Assembly: GCA_026710325.1 (NCBI GenBank)
Contig: JAPORH010000171.1
Span: forward strand, 1 to 45,089
Direction of reading: 5' to 3'
DNA: 45,089 nucleotides
Source: Litoreibacter sp.
GTDB lineage: Bacteria > Pseudomonadota > Alphaproteobacteria > Rhodobacterales > Rhodobacteraceae
Shown here one piece after another: positions 8,285 to 16,790 of this stretch (the stretch's first letter is position 1; each line of letters opens with the position of its first letter). Position numbers and translations under genes: made by a program. The notes under the pieces were generated by a model, which worked only from the letters and a program-made list of their open reading frames with translations, was not told where the DNA came from and did no database searches.

Positions 8285-8339
8285 ATTCTGTACAAAATGG
8301 GATAGGGCCTTCTGAAACTTACCCCAATTTGTACAGAAT
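8285..8339. repeat. 17-bp inverted repeat (one mismatch) upstream of bciA
   Basis: The left arm at 8285-8301 begins ATTCTGTACAAA; the right arm at 8323-8339 ends TTTGTACAGAAT. The arms are complementary over 17 bp with one mismatch and a 21-bp spacer. Each arm holds TGTACA. It lies 70-124 bp before the bciA start. It could be a double operator or an RNA stem. It does not contain the TGT-N12-ACA motif of PpsR/CrtJ. Confidence 0.65.
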
Positions 8340-8343
8340 ATAG

Positions 8344-8371
8344 CAAAACGCCCGCGACGAGCGCAGGCGTT
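8344..8371 (-). terminator. rpsO terminator
   Basis: AACGCC...GGCGTT arms with an inner CGC/GCG pairing are followed by TTTTGC on the minus strand, 30 bp after the rpsO stop. Confidence 0.6.
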
Positions 8372-8400
8372 AGGAATGTCTAAATGTGGGAAATGCGCGC

Positions 8401-8670
8401 TTAGCGACGAATACCCAGGCGCTTGATCAGGTCCTGATAGCGCGCTTCGTCCTTGGCTTTGGTGTAATCCAAAAGCTTCCGGCGCTGCGCAACCATTTTC
8501 AGCAGCCCGCGGCGGCCGTGGTTATCTTTCTTGTGTGTTTTGAAGTGCTCGGTCAGCGTGGTGATGCGTGAGGTCAGGATCGCGACTTGCACCTCTGGGG
8601 AACCGGTGTCGCCCTCTTTGGTGCCGAACTCTTTCATCAGTTTTGCTTTTTCTTCAGCAGTGATCGACAT
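8401..8670 (-). CDS. rpsO: 30S ribosomal protein uS15
   Basis: The 89-residue ribosomal protein uS15 has exactly the usual length. It binds 16S rRNA early in assembly of the 30S platform. The family signature is clear: [22 protein letters not shown] near the N-terminus, then [24 protein letters not shown] and the [12 protein letters not shown] end. A strong AAGGAG-type ribosome site precedes the ATG. The usual downstream partner pnp is displaced by bciA. A terminator follows, so read-through into bciA may be limited. Confidence 0.98.
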   Translation of the reverse strand: MSITAEEKAKLMKEFGTKEGDTGSPEVQVAILTSRITTLTEHFKTHKKDNHGRRGLLKMVAQRRKLLDYTKAKDEARYQDLIKRLGIRR

Positions 8671-8785
8671 CGGGGTCTCCTTCTCAAGTTAAGGGTTATG
8701 GCGCGAGCCGGGATGTCGTCCAGCAAGGCCCATGGAGTAGAAGCTGCGCGTATAGGGCGGCTTTGACCAAAAGGGAAGCGATTTC

Positions 8786-9292
8786 TTAGCTCCAAAGCTG
8801 CGGTTGCTGCGCATAGGCAATATAGAGCGGATGCTTCGGGTGGCCCGCCTTGCTTAAGCCCAAGTGATACAGAGGTTTTTCGGTGGCCCGCATTAGTGCT
8901 TCAACCTGCACTCCACGGTTCAGATGCGCCCCATGCGTACCCCAAGCGGCGACGATCTTATCAGCCCAAAGACATGCGTCAGAGATCGCCGCGTCGTTTC
9001 CTGGGCCCACGGGTTCCGCCGCTTTGCGCATCTTAAATGGGTCCGTGTCGCGCCAAGCGAAAATATTGCAGACACGAAACGCCCCAAACCCCAGAGCCCT
9101 CGCCCGCCGCTCGCACCGCTCGACTGTGGGGTCGTTTTGCACTTCCGTCGCAGTGGATGGGTTCAGCATGACAAACGCGATTTTACCGCCCGCATCGTCC
9201 CAAATCCGGGTCAACGCGTAACGGTAATTCTCGCAATCAGAGTAGATGGCAGTGCTAGCCGCATCGCCTTTAAGATGAGTGCGCGTGATCAT
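8786..9292 (-). CDS. DUF1643-domain protein
   Basis: A 168-residue soluble protein matching the DUF1643 family, whose function is not known. Visible signatures are the segment IAFVMLNPSTATEVQNDPTVERCERRA and a later NIFAWRDTDP, followed by IVAAWGTHGAH. There is no signal peptide or membrane segment. It lies on the same strand between the membrane protein at 9325 and rpsO, with a 32-bp gap upstream, so it may be co-transcribed with that gene. No biochemical role can be assigned from sequence. Confidence 0.8.
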   Translation of the reverse strand: MITRTHLKGDAASTAIYSDCENYRYALTRIWDDAGGKIAFVMLNPSTATEVQNDPTVERCERRARALGFGAFRVCNIFAWRDTDPFKMRKAAEPVGPGNDAAISDACLWADKIVAAWGTHGAHLNRGVQVEALMRATEKPLYHLGLSKAGHPKHPLYIAYAQQPQLWS

Positions 9293-9324
9293 GGCCCGCC
9301 TTCTGGCAGGCCATCACGCGGGCT

Positions 9325-9795
9325 TCAAGCCTCAGCTTTTTTGGCGAACGGGGCCTTCTCGATCATGTAAACCACGACCACCCCGTAAAGGATATGACCC
9401 CACAGCGCGACCCAGGTGATGCCCGTAAAGCCCAGGAACGGCTTGTTGCCTGCGATCAGATGCGCCACGCCGTAGAGCGCAAAAACCCACAAGCCGACGC
9501 CGTAGACGATGCTGGTGATCAGCCAATGCAGGTTGGGCATGATCTTTTGCTGGATCGGACGCGCCACAAGGACATAGCCGAGAGAGTAAATCAGCAAGCC
9601 GTTGACGATGTGCACGACGTCGCCAATGCCCTTGGGGGCTGCGCCGAAAACGGATTTGATTGTGGCTTGCGCCAGGCCCACAGGGGCCAGCTTGGCAAAG
9701 CCTGCCATAGGCGAAAGCCCTTGGCCGAAGAGGTCGAAAGCCAGCGTCGCGAAAGCGCCGGCTGTGAGGATGGTCCAGATGTTTGTGCGTGTCAT
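9325..9795 (-). CDS. Uncharacterised four-helix membrane protein
   Basis: A 156-residue protein with about four predicted membrane helices: near residues 8-25, 60-80, 90-112 and 120-145. The start at 9795 (MTRTNIWTIL) is chosen because an AAGGA ribosome site lies 10 nt upstream. A longer frame reaching 9915 has no membrane or family character before this Met. I do not recognise the family securely; the layout recalls small DUF membrane proteins of alphaproteobacteria. The C-terminus is Lys/Ala-rich. It is followed at 33 bp by the DUF1643 gene on the same strand. Confidence 0.7.
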   Translation of the reverse strand: MTRTNIWTILTAGAFATLAFDLFGQGLSPMAGFAKLAPVGLAQATIKSVFGAAPKGIGDVVHIVNGLLIYSLGYVLVARPIQQKIMPNLHWLITSIVYGVGLWVFALYGVAHLIAGNKPFLGFTGITWVALWGHILYGVVVVYMIEKAPFAKKAEA

Positions 9796-10006
9796 TGTGT
9801 AAGTCCTTGGATGTAAGATGCGTTGCCCAAGGTCTAGCTTCTCTCGACGGCTTGGAGATACCCGCCTCACGCTAAGCTTATCGGAGGCAGGGTCCCGTGA
9901 TCGAAAATGTAACAAAAGGCGTCAATTTAGAGTTGTTTTGCGCGCCCTTACAGATAAATTGGTGCGTATGTGCACAAATTTGTAACATTTTCATAATTAA
10001 CGCGCA

Positions 10007-10912
10007 TCAATTGACGAAAACGCGGCTCGGATGAAGTTCACCCGCTTTGTAGGTTCCAACGGCGACGGCCTGCCCGTTGAGCGACGCCCAGCCCTCTTCC
10101 CCGTACTCGATGTCGGAGGCCAGAACCAAACCCGGATTGCCATTGCGAAGCCGTGTTGCACCGTCCGCGGTGGTCGGAAGCTCGGGCAAGTCTACAAGAC
10201 CTGTCTCCAGCGGCAAAAGTAACTCATCGAGTGCAGGGTCCTTGGCCAGCGCCTCGATCTGATCAATCGTCACTGCGTCTTCCAACTCAAACGGGCCGGA
10301 CCAGACGCGACGCAACCCGGTCACATGCCCAAAACATCCCAAAGCTTCTCCAAGATCGCGTGCAATAGAGCGCACATACCCGCCCTTGCCGCAAACCATG
10401 TGCAACACGGCATGATCGGCATCGGGACGGTCTATCAGGGACAGCTCGTCGACAAAGAGCGGGCGGGCTGTGAGCTCCACCTCTTCCCCGCCTCGCGCCA
10501 TTGCATAAGCGCGCTTACCGTCCACTTTGACGGCCGAGAATTGCGGGGGCACTTGCATAATATTCCCGGTAAAGCCGGGCAGCGCGCTCACGATTTCGGC
10601 GTCACTGGGGCGCAGGTCGGAGCTTTGAGTCACTTCCCCTTCGGCATCGTCGGTATTGGTCGCCTTTCCCAGCCGGACCATGAAATCATAAGCCTTCAGC
10701 GCATCGGTCACGTAAGGCACAGTCTTCGTGGCCTCCCCAAGCGCCACGGCGAGAATACCTGTGGCTTCCGGGTCGAGCGTCCCGGCGTGGCCCGCCTTCT
10801 TTGCGTTGAACGCCCAACGGACCTTGCCCACGACGTCGTTGGAGCTGATACCGGCCGGCTTGTCCACGACCAACCATCCAGAAATGTTGCGTCCCTTTTT
10901 ACGCCGAGCCAT
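10007..10912 (-). CDS. truB: tRNA pseudouridine(55) synthase
   Basis: A 301-residue TruB, which makes pseudouridine 55 in the T-loop of tRNAs. Signatures are [17 protein letters not shown] at the N-terminus, [24 protein letters not shown] with the catalytic Asp in GTLDP, the [10 protein letters not shown] segment, and [17 protein letters not shown]. The start at 10912 ([12 protein letters not shown]) follows an AAGGA site; a longer frame to 10969 adds a non-conserved extension. It belongs to the rbfA-truB-rpsO translation cluster. In this window a DUF2233 gene is interposed between rbfA and truB with near-zero gaps, so the three are likely one operon. Confidence 0.97.
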   Translation of the reverse strand: MARRKKGRNISGWLVVDKPAGISSNDVVGKVRWAFNAKKAGHAGTLDPEATGILAVALGEATKTVPYVTDALKAYDFMVRLGKATNTDDAEGEVTQSSDLRPSDAEIVSALPGFTGNIMQVPPQFSAVKVDGKRAYAMARGGEEVELTARPLFVDELSLIDRPDADHAVLHMVCGKGGYVRSIARDLGEALGCFGHVTGLRRVWSGPFELEDAVTIDQIEALAKDPALDELLLPLETGLVDLPELPTTADGATRLRNGNPGLVLASDIEYGEEGWASLNGQAVAVGTYKAGELHPSRVFVN

Positions 10913-10969
10913 CGCGGTATCCTTGCTGATGTGAGCGCGCCTGCTACCGCCGCGCCGGACGGAGGTCAA

Positions 10970-11704
10970 TCAATTCTCGGCCACGACGCCCAAGATCGGA
11001 CCCATGGCCGCACCCCGGTCACTGCGCCCGAGATCAGGAGCGTAGAGACGAGATATTGTCCCGTCCAGATACAGCGCATTGGGCGTTTTAAGCACATCGC
11101 GGAAGAGCGTTGCGAAATCATGAAAGCGCACCGGGTCGTCCGAGATTGCAAAATAGGTGACCCCATTCGCATCTACCCCGACCGCGTTTCGCCATTTGCG
11201 CGAAGGGCTGTCGGGCAAAAACCGGGGGTGCAGTGCGCCGTCGATAACAAGCATTGGCCCCGATTGGGTGGCGATACGGCACTCTGGGCCGCCTTCCGCA
11301 AAACTACGGCTTTCAAAGACCGCCGCCTGGTCGCCGGCGACGCAAAAGACGCCATTTGGCAGCATGCCGAAGTTACCCGGCCCTTCACGCGTCATCAAGG
11401 TTTGCTGTTGGCCCTGGTCATTGATGAACAATCCAACGGCGCGGCGATCGTCGTGATACATCCCGCCGTTCATCGCAAATTCCAGCGTTTTGCCGCTTTC
11501 CCGTAGCGCCTGCTCGATCACGTCGAATTCGCCGAACGGCGCGCCAGTGTTGTCTTTGAGCCAAAGATCAATCCGCGCGGCGTCCTTTACGGTGCAGATC
11601 GTATAGCGGTCGCCCAGATGGGTTGTCTCAGAACAAGAAGATTGGGCCTGCGCACACACGGCGAAGGCGCATAGTAACGCAAAGGCTCTAATCGCTGTCC
11701 ACAT
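10970..11704 (-). CDS. Phosphodiester glycosidase family protein (DUF2233/NAGPA-like), exported
   Basis: A 244-residue exported protein with a NAGPA-like/DUF2233 domain, a fold shared with the enzyme that uncovers mannose-6-phosphate and with bacterial phosphodiester glycosidases. The signal peptide is about residues 1-21 ([17 protein letters not shown]), followed by [16 protein letters not shown]. Signatures are [47 protein letters not shown] and [13 protein letters not shown]. The start at 11704 overlaps the end of rbfA by 17 bp; an ATG 12 nt upstream is possible but too close to the AGGAG site. The stop lies 57 bp before the truB start. The substrate is unknown. Confidence 0.83.
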   Translation of the reverse strand: MWTAIRAFALLCAFAVCAQAQSSCSETTHLGDRYTICTVKDAARIDLWLKDNTGAPFGEFDVIEQALRESGKTLEFAMNGGMYHDDRRAVGLFINDQGQQQTLMTREGPGNFGMLPNGVFCVAGDQAAVFESRSFAEGGPECRIATQSGPMLVIDGALHPRFLPDSPSRKWRNAVGVDANGVTYFAISDDPVRFHDFATLFRDVLKTPNALYLDGTISRLYAPDLGRSDRGAAMGPILGVVAEN

Positions 11705-12086
11705 CGCGGCGTACATTCTCCTGGCGCAGCAGGCGGCTTGTTTCATCCATACGGTCGAAACTCTCGTCGAGCAAGAATCGCAGGTCAGGCGAGTATTTCA
11801 TCGTCATTTCCTTGCTGAGAGCGCGGCGCAGCTCGCCTTTGTTGCGGGCCAAGGCTTCGATCGCCTCTTTACGCTTTTCGCCGCCGAGAGGCAGCACAAA
11901 GACTGTGGCAATCTTCAGGTCCGGGGAGGTGCGCACCTCCGACACCGTGATCGACATGCGATTTAGGTCCGGGTCATGAATATCGCCGCGGTTCAGCACA
12001 TCAGCCAAAGTGCGCCGGATCAACTCGCCCACGCGGAGCTGCCGTTGGGAGGGGCCTGCGCCCGCATGATGAGAATTGTTTGCCAT
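11688..12086 (-). CDS. rbfA: 30S ribosome-binding factor RbfA
   Basis: A 132-residue RbfA, a late 16S rRNA maturation and cold-adaptation factor with a KH-like fold. Signatures are [18 protein letters not shown] at the N-terminus, [24 protein letters not shown] in the middle, and [26 protein letters not shown]. The start at 12086 (MANNSHHAG) is preferred over an in-frame ATG 36 nt upstream because it matches the usual N-terminus. It is divergently placed from dapB (79-bp gap), so the promoters share that gap. It heads the run rbfA, DUF2233, truB. Confidence 0.96.
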   Translation of the reverse strand: MANNSHHAGAGPSQRQLRVGELIRRTLADVLNRGDIHDPDLNRMSITVSEVRTSPDLKIATVFVLPLGGEKRKEAIEALARNKGELRRALSKEMTMKYSPDLRFLLDESFDRMDETSRLLRQENVRRDVDSD

Positions 12087-12165
12087 GCGCCGCCACTTAA
12101 TCCCCTTGCGCGACTGGCGCAATGGGGCCTAGATCACCTCCACTTTATACCAAGGGGGCGTCACC

Positions 12166-12975
12166 ATGACCAGTTTGCCAGGAATCGTCATTACAGGGGC
12201 ATCAGGCCGGATGGGTCAGATGCTGATCGAAACGGTGCAAGCCTCAGAAAAGTGCCGCCTCGTTGGTGTGACGGAGCGGGACGGGCACGCATGGGTCGGG
12301 CGCGATCTCGGGCTATGCATGGGCGGGGCGGAGACGGGCGTTCCTGTCGTGGCTGATGCGATTGATGTGGTGAAAGACGCGCAAGCGATTATCGACTTCA
12401 CAACGCCTGCCGCGACCGTGGCACATGCCGAGCTCGCCGCGCAGGCGTGTGCGGTACATGTGATTGGGACAACCGGAATGGCCGATGCGGATCTTGAGAA
12501 AATTGCCGCAGCCGCGCGCCACGCTCCGATTGTTCGAGCCGGCAATATGAGCCTCGGCGTGAACCTTTTGACCAAACTCACCCGGATGGTGGCTGAGGCG
12601 CTGGACGAGGACTTCGACATCGAAGTGGTCGAAGCCCATCACCGCTACAAGGTTGATGCCCCGTCCGGGACAGCTTTGATGCTGGGCGAGGCCGCAGCTG
12701 AGGGGCGCGGTGTCTCCCTAAAAGATGTGCGCGACAGCGGGCGTGACGGCATTACCGGCGCACGCAAAACCGGCGATATCGGCTTCACGGCCATTCGGGG
12801 TGGCGATGTCGTGGGCGAGCATGACGTGATCTTTGCTGCCGACGGCGAGCGTATTGTATTGCGCCACCTGGCAACAGATCGCGCCATTTTTGCGCGCGGA
12901 GCCGTCAAAGCTGCGCTGTGGGGGCAAGGCAAAGGGCCGGGCGAGTATGATATGATGGATGTGCTTGGCCTTTAA
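12166..12975 (+). CDS. dapB: 4-hydroxy-tetrahydrodipicolinate reductase
   Basis: The 269-residue DapB reduces the dehydrated intermediate to tetrahydrodipicolinate with NAD(P)H, in lysine and diaminopimelate synthesis. Visible features are the dinucleotide motif GASGRMG (residues 9-15), [15 protein letters not shown], the substrate and catalytic segment [16 protein letters not shown] near residues 156-171, and [14 protein letters not shown]. An AAGGGGG ribosome site lies 5-11 nt before the ATG. Length is typical. It is divergent from rbfA. Confidence 0.98.
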   Translation: MTSLPGIVITGASGRMGQMLIETVQASEKCRLVGVTERDGHAWVGRDLGLCMGGAETGVPVVADAIDVVKDAQAIIDFTTPAATVAHAELAAQACAVHVIGTTGMADADLEKIAAAARHAPIVRAGNMSLGVNLLTKLTRMVAEALDEDFDIEVVEAHHRYKVDAPSGTALMLGEAAAEGRGVSLKDVRDSGRDGITGARKTGDIGFTAIRGGDVVGEHDVIFAADGERIVLRHLATDRAIFARGAVKAALWGQGKGPGEYDMMDVLGL

Positions 12976-13060
12976 TTGGCGGAAAAATGTAAAATTTTCA
13001 CACAGAATTAAACCAAACCGAGTTAGGCCGCGTATAAATCTCAAAACTGCGGAGGCAAAA

Positions 13061-13417
13061 ATGCGTAAAACTACGTCTATTGGCTTGCTTGTCGCCTTTT
13101 TGTTGGCGCCACTTTCAGCCTACGCTTTTGAAAAAATCGATACCAAAGACAAGTTTCTGTCGCTTGTAGAAGGCAAGACATTGCGTCTGACCGGTATCAA
13201 GGTTCAGGTCACGCCATCGGGCGAAATTACAGGCCGTGCGTTTGGGCGCGGGGTGAAAGGGGCCTGGAACTGGCAGAACGGATATTTCTGCCGCTCGCTT
13301 TACTGGGGGAACAGGGACCTTGGTCAGAATTGCCAGGAAGTTCGCGCAGAAGGGTCGAAGGTCCGCTTTACCTCCGACCGTGGCGAAGGTCAGTACGCGG
13401 TGCTGAACATCCGCTAG
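13061..13417 (+). CDS. Small exported protein of unknown function
   Basis: A 118-residue protein with a clear signal peptide (residues 1-22, LLVAFLLAPLSAYA). The mature part has no domain I can name with certainty; it contains SGEITGRAFGRGVKGAWNWQNGYFCRSLYWG and two cysteines that might form a disulfide. The start at 13061 follows a good GGAGG site. A longer frame beginning inside dapB was rejected. Similar short secreted proteins in Rhodobacterales are sometimes labelled dihydrodipicolinate reductase because they sit beside dapB; nothing in the sequence supports that activity. Confidence 0.8.
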   Translation: MRKTTSIGLLVAFLLAPLSAYAFEKIDTKDKFLSLVEGKTLRLTGIKVQVTPSGEITGRAFGRGVKGAWNWQNGYFCRSLYWGNRDLGQNCQEVRAEGSKVRFTSDRGEGQYAVLNIR

Positions 13418-13423
13418 CCGCGC

Positions 13424-13603
13424 TCAGAAATCGACCGCGATACCCTTTTTCTCCCAATCGCCATATCTGACAGGCTCTGGCCCATCACGTCCGCCTAGCT
13501 CGGTTGGAAGCTCCAACTCTTTCGCTTTTTTCCGCCGTTCTTCGGCCTCGGCCAAAGCACGTTTCGCAGCGTCTGGTAAGTCTTGCTCTGGTTTCTCACT
13601 CAT
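13424..13603 (-). CDS. DUF1674 protein (SDHAF4-like), 59 residues
   Basis: A short gene with start CAT at 13601-13603 and stop TCA at 13424-13426. The product begins MSEKPEQDLPDAAKRALAEA and has a charged helical N-terminal half. It ends with the conserved DUF1674 core: GGRDGPEPVRYGDWEKKG, then IAVDF. In mitochondria the homologous SDHAF4 assists succinate dehydrogenase flavoprotein assembly; a parallel role in bacteria is an inference. It is divergent from rsmB with a 38-bp gap and convergent with the small secreted gene ending at 13417. Confidence 0.88.
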   Translation of the reverse strand: MSEKPEQDLPDAAKRALAEAEERRKKAKELELPTELGGRDGPEPVRYGDWEKKGIAVDF

Positions 13604-13641
13604 ACCTGCTGATATACGCCCCCTCGCGAAGGAGACAAGTC

Positions 13642-14958
13642 ATGCACGACAAGGCGCATCGATCTGGGGGCACAAGCAAAAGCGGTTTTGCGGCGCGCAA
13701 AGGGGCGGTGGCGCTTTTGAATGGCGTGCTCAAGGACCACATGCAGTTGTCTGATCTGACGCGAGCGGATGGTCCGTTGATGGCCCTTGTCTCGGATGAC
13801 AAGGCACGTGCGCAGCGGCTCGCTTTGACGACGTTGCGCCATCTCGGCCGCGCTGATGCTTTGCTGGCGACCTATGTCGAAAAGCTGCCGCCGATGCAGG
13901 TGCTCAATGTTCTGCGCCTCGCGGTCACCGAACTGTTGGTCGAGGGGGAGGCCGCACATGGCGTCGTAGATGTCAGCGTGTCGCTCATTCGTGCGCAACG
14001 ACAATCGCGGAAGATGGCGGGAATGGCCAATGCGGTTCTGCGCCGGATCGCAGCAGAGGGGCATGACGCCTGGAAGTCGCTTCCCGTGCCGAGCCTACCC
14101 GGATGGCTGCGCCGCCGCATTGTGCATATATACGACGAAGCGACCGTTCAGCAGATCGAAGCCGCCCATCTCAAAGGTGCGCCATTGGATCTGACGCCCA
14201 AAATCGCCACGCAGGCGGGTGAAATTGCCGAGGCCCTTGGCGGCAAAGTGATGCCGACGGGCAGTATTCGCTTGACGCAATCCGGTCAGGTCTCGGCCTT
14301 GCTCGGCTATGATAGCGGCGATTGGTGGGTGCAGGACGCGGGTGCCGCGGTTGCCGTCACGCTTTTGGATCCGCAGCCCGGCGAGCAGATTCTTGATCTG
14401 TGCGCTGCGCCTGGCGGAAAGACTATGCAGCTTGCCGCAAGCGGGGCGCAGGTCACAGCGCTTGATATTAGTGGCCCGCGCATGGGTCGCATAAAGGAAA
14501 ATCTGACACGTACCGGGCTGGAGGCGACCTGCGTGGTGGCAGACGCGCTACATTGGGACGCACCGCATAGCTTTGATGCGATCCTACTCGATGCGCCATG
14601 CTCGGCAACTGGCACGATCCGCCGCCACCCAGATTTGCCTTTCGCCAAGAACGGCAAAGAGCTGCATGCCTTGTTTGAGTTGCAGGCCGCGATGATTGAC
14701 CGTGCCGTAGCGCTGCTCAAGCCCGGCGGGCGATTGGTCTTCTGTACCTGCTCATTGTTGACGGAAGAGGGCGAACGCCAAGCCAAAACCGCGATTGAAC
14801 GGCATGGTCTGGAAGAGGTTAAACCCGATTTCGCCCAGCTTGGCGTGCCGCAGGATTGGGCGCGTGAAGCAGGTGGCTTGCGGCTGCGGCCCGACTACTG
14901 GGCGGAGTGTGGCGGAATAGACGGCTTCTTCATGATTTCCCTGAGAAAGCCCGGCTGA
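13642..14958 (+). CDS. rsmB: RsmB-family 16S rRNA (cytosine-C5)-methyltransferase
   Basis: A 438-residue protein with an N-terminal NusB-like domain (about residues 15-145) and a C-terminal SAM-dependent RNA m5C methyltransferase domain. The SAM motif LDLCAAPGGKTMQLA lies near residue 251. Motif IV DAPCSATGTIRRHPD has a Cys near 320, and the second catalytic Cys is in FCTCSLL near 369. In E. coli RsmB methylates C967 of 16S rRNA. The start at 13642 is set by the AAGGAG site 7-12 nt upstream; the open frame to the left lacks family features and overlaps DUF1674. It begins the run rsmB-heparinase-purH-lspA. Confidence 0.93.
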   Translation: MHDKAHRSGGTSKSGFAARKGAVALLNGVLKDHMQLSDLTRADGPLMALVSDDKARAQRLALTTLRHLGRADALLATYVEKLPPMQVLNVLRLAVTELLVEGEAAHGVVDVSVSLIRAQRQSRKMAGMANAVLRRIAAEGHDAWKSLPVPSLPGWLRRRIVHIYDEATVQQIEAAHLKGAPLDLTPKIATQAGEIAEALGGKVMPTGSIRLTQSGQVSALLGYDSGDWWVQDAGAAVAVTLLDPQPGEQILDLCAAPGGKTMQLAASGAQVTALDISGPRMGRIKENLTRTGLEATCVVADALHWDAPHSFDAILLDAPCSATGTIRRHPDLPFAKNGKELHALFELQAAMIDRAVALLKPGGRLVFCTCSLLTEEGERQAKTAIERHGLEEVKPDFAQLGVPQDWAREAGGLRLRPDYWAECGGIDGFFMISLRKPG

Positions 14959-15020
14959 CCGGGTGACAGCTGCCTGCGCCTCGCGTTAATTTCTATGCAA
15001 TTGAGGTTGATCGGCACCCT

Positions 15021-16736
15021 ATGGCCCTAGGCGCTTTCAAAAAACAAACGCCTGAGCGCGCGCCCCTTTTGGCGCGGGTTCAATCGCGTCTGCGCGGCGG
15101 GCCTGAGCCTGTTAAAGGCTTCGCGCACCAACCCGAGCCCCTCATGCGCGGGTCTTATGCCAAAGGGTGCCAGTTGATTGCCGGAAACTTTCGGTTCGCT
15201 GGCCATCTGGTCGAGGCGCCCGGAGCTAGTATTTGGGGCCTCACTGCGCCAGATGCGCTGTTTTCCGAGGTCATACATGGCTGCGAATGGTTGGACGATC
15301 TGGCTGCTGTTGGCGATGGGGTGTCACGCAAGCTTGCGCAGGCTTGGGTTCATGATTGGATCACGCGTTATGGCGCGGGCTCAGGTGTGCCTTGGCGGTC
15401 GGATGTCATCGGACGCAGGCTGATCCGTTGGGTCAGCCACGCAATTTTTCTGATGAATGGTCAAAGTTCAGATCAGAATAAGCGCTTCTTCGCGTCCCTG
15501 TCGGTGCAGGCGAAGTACTTAGGTCGGAACTGGGCCGCAACGCCTCCCGGGCAGGCGCGGTTTGAGACATTGACGGGGCTGCTTTACGCGGGGATTAGTC
15601 TAGATGGCCTCGCAGACACTGTGTTGCCGGTCTCGCAAGCTTTGGCGCGTGAGTGCGACAGCGAGATTGATGCGGGCGGTGGTTTGTCGACGCGCAGTCC
15701 CGAAGAGCTTTTGGAGGTTTTCACCTTACTTAGCTGGGCGGCGCGCGCTGTAAGCGACGCGGGCCACACGGTGCAACCCGGTCATAGCGCAGCTTTGGAG
15801 CGGATGGCGCCCACGCTGCGGATGTTGCGCCATACTGATGGTGGGCTTGCGCGGTTTCACGGCGGTGGTCGCGGAGCGGAGGGCCGCCTTGACCAGATTT
15901 TGGAAAGTTACCCTGCAGCGTTGCCTGAAGCATCTGGCCAGCATATGGGGTTTGCACGGTTAGAGCATAGATCAAGCAGTGTGATCGTTGATGCAAGTGC
16001 GCCGCCTTCGGGTCGAAGCAGCTTGCAAGCTCATGCCAGCTGTTTGGCGTTTGAGCTGACCTCTGCCCGAAGCCCGATCATTGTGAATTGCGGCTCGGGG
16101 ACACAGCTTGGACCGGACTGGCGCCGTGCGGGCCGGGCAACGCCCTCTCACTCCACGCTTTGCATCGACGGCGTGTCTTCCGCTCGTCTTAAATCCGGCG
16201 CAGAGGGCGAGCAGCTTGTCGGTGGCCCGCGCCGCGTGACCGCAAAGCTTGACGTGACAGGCGACAAGAGCCAGCTTTTTGCCAGCCATGACGCCTACCT
16301 GAAAAATTACGGTCTTACGCATGTGCGCAAGCTTGAGCTCGACAGCACAGGCGCTGTGCTGAGCGGGGAAGATACGCTCGGCTCGCTTGATGAAAAGGCG
16401 CGTGCCCGGTTTGAGGCCCATATGGATCAGAACGCGTTGTCGGGCGTCGGCTTCTCGATCCGTTTTCACCTGCACCCCGATATCGACCCGTCGCTCGACA
16501 TGGGCGGTACAGCTATCTCACTTACCTTGAAAAACCGCGAAGTTTGGGTGTTTCGTAGCGCAGGTGCCGTGGATATGCGGCTTAATCGGAGCGTTTTTCT
16601 TGAAAAAGACCGATTAAAACCGCGTCCGAGCCAACAGATCGTTTTATCTTCGCGGGTGATGGAGTATGGGGCGCGTGTCAGCTGGGTTTTGGTTAAGGCG
16701 CAAGAGGCTCCTTTGGGTCGTTTCGTGCTAACCTGA
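15021..16736 (+). CDS. Heparinase II/III family protein
   Basis: A 571-residue protein of the heparinase II/III-like family, with an N-terminal alpha/alpha-toroid part and a C-terminal beta-sandwich. Segments seen include WLDDLAAVGD and DWITRYG early, then LRMLRHTDGGLARFHGGG in the centre. Typical C-terminal domain features are SSLQAHASCLAFELTS, PIIVNCGSG and TPSHSTLCIDG. No signal peptide is visible. The gene commonly sits between rsmB and purH in Rhodobacterales. True polysaccharide lyase activity is unproven for this subgroup, and a cell-envelope polymer is only a guess at substrate. There is no strong ribosome site before the ATG. Confidence 0.85.
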   Translation: MALGAFKKQTPERAPLLARVQSRLRGGPEPVKGFAHQPEPLMRGSYAKGCQLIAGNFRFAGHLVEAPGASIWGLTAPDALFSEVIHGCEWLDDLAAVGDGVSRKLAQAWVHDWITRYGAGSGVPWRSDVIGRRLIRWVSHAIFLMNGQSSDQNKRFFASLSVQAKYLGRNWAATPPGQARFETLTGLLYAGISLDGLADTVLPVSQALARECDSEIDAGGGLSTRSPEELLEVFTLLSWAARAVSDAGHTVQPGHSAALERMAPTLRMLRHTDGGLARFHGGGRGAEGRLDQILESYPAALPEASGQHMGFARLEHRSSSVIVDASAPPSGRSSLQAHASCLAFELTSARSPIIVNCGSGTQLGPDWRRAGRATPSHSTLCIDGVSSARLKSGAEGEQLVGGPRRVTAKLDVTGDKSQLFASHDAYLKNYGLTHVRKLELDSTGAVLSGEDTLGSLDEKARARFEAHMDQNALSGVGFSIRFHLHPDIDPSLDMGGTAISLTLKNREVWVFRSAGAVDMRLNRSVFLEKDRLKPRPSQQIVLSSRVMEYGARVSWVLVKAQEAPLGRFVLT

Positions 16737-16790
16737 CAGGCCCGCGCTGGCATCGGACCTGACGACATAGACCCCGATGATAGGACAGAC

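Noticed and set aside
8216-8400. PpsR/CrtJ binding sites (TGT-N12-ACA) upstream of bciA
   Set aside because: The TGT triplets present do not have ACA at the required distance on either strand.
10325-11506. 393-residue open frame on the plus strand across truB and the DUF2233 gene
   Set aside because: It spans two well-supported genes on the other strand and has no coding signature.
12959-13060. Longer start for the small secreted protein, overlapping the end of dapB
   Set aside because: The signal peptide and a strong GGAGG site both point to the ATG at 13061.
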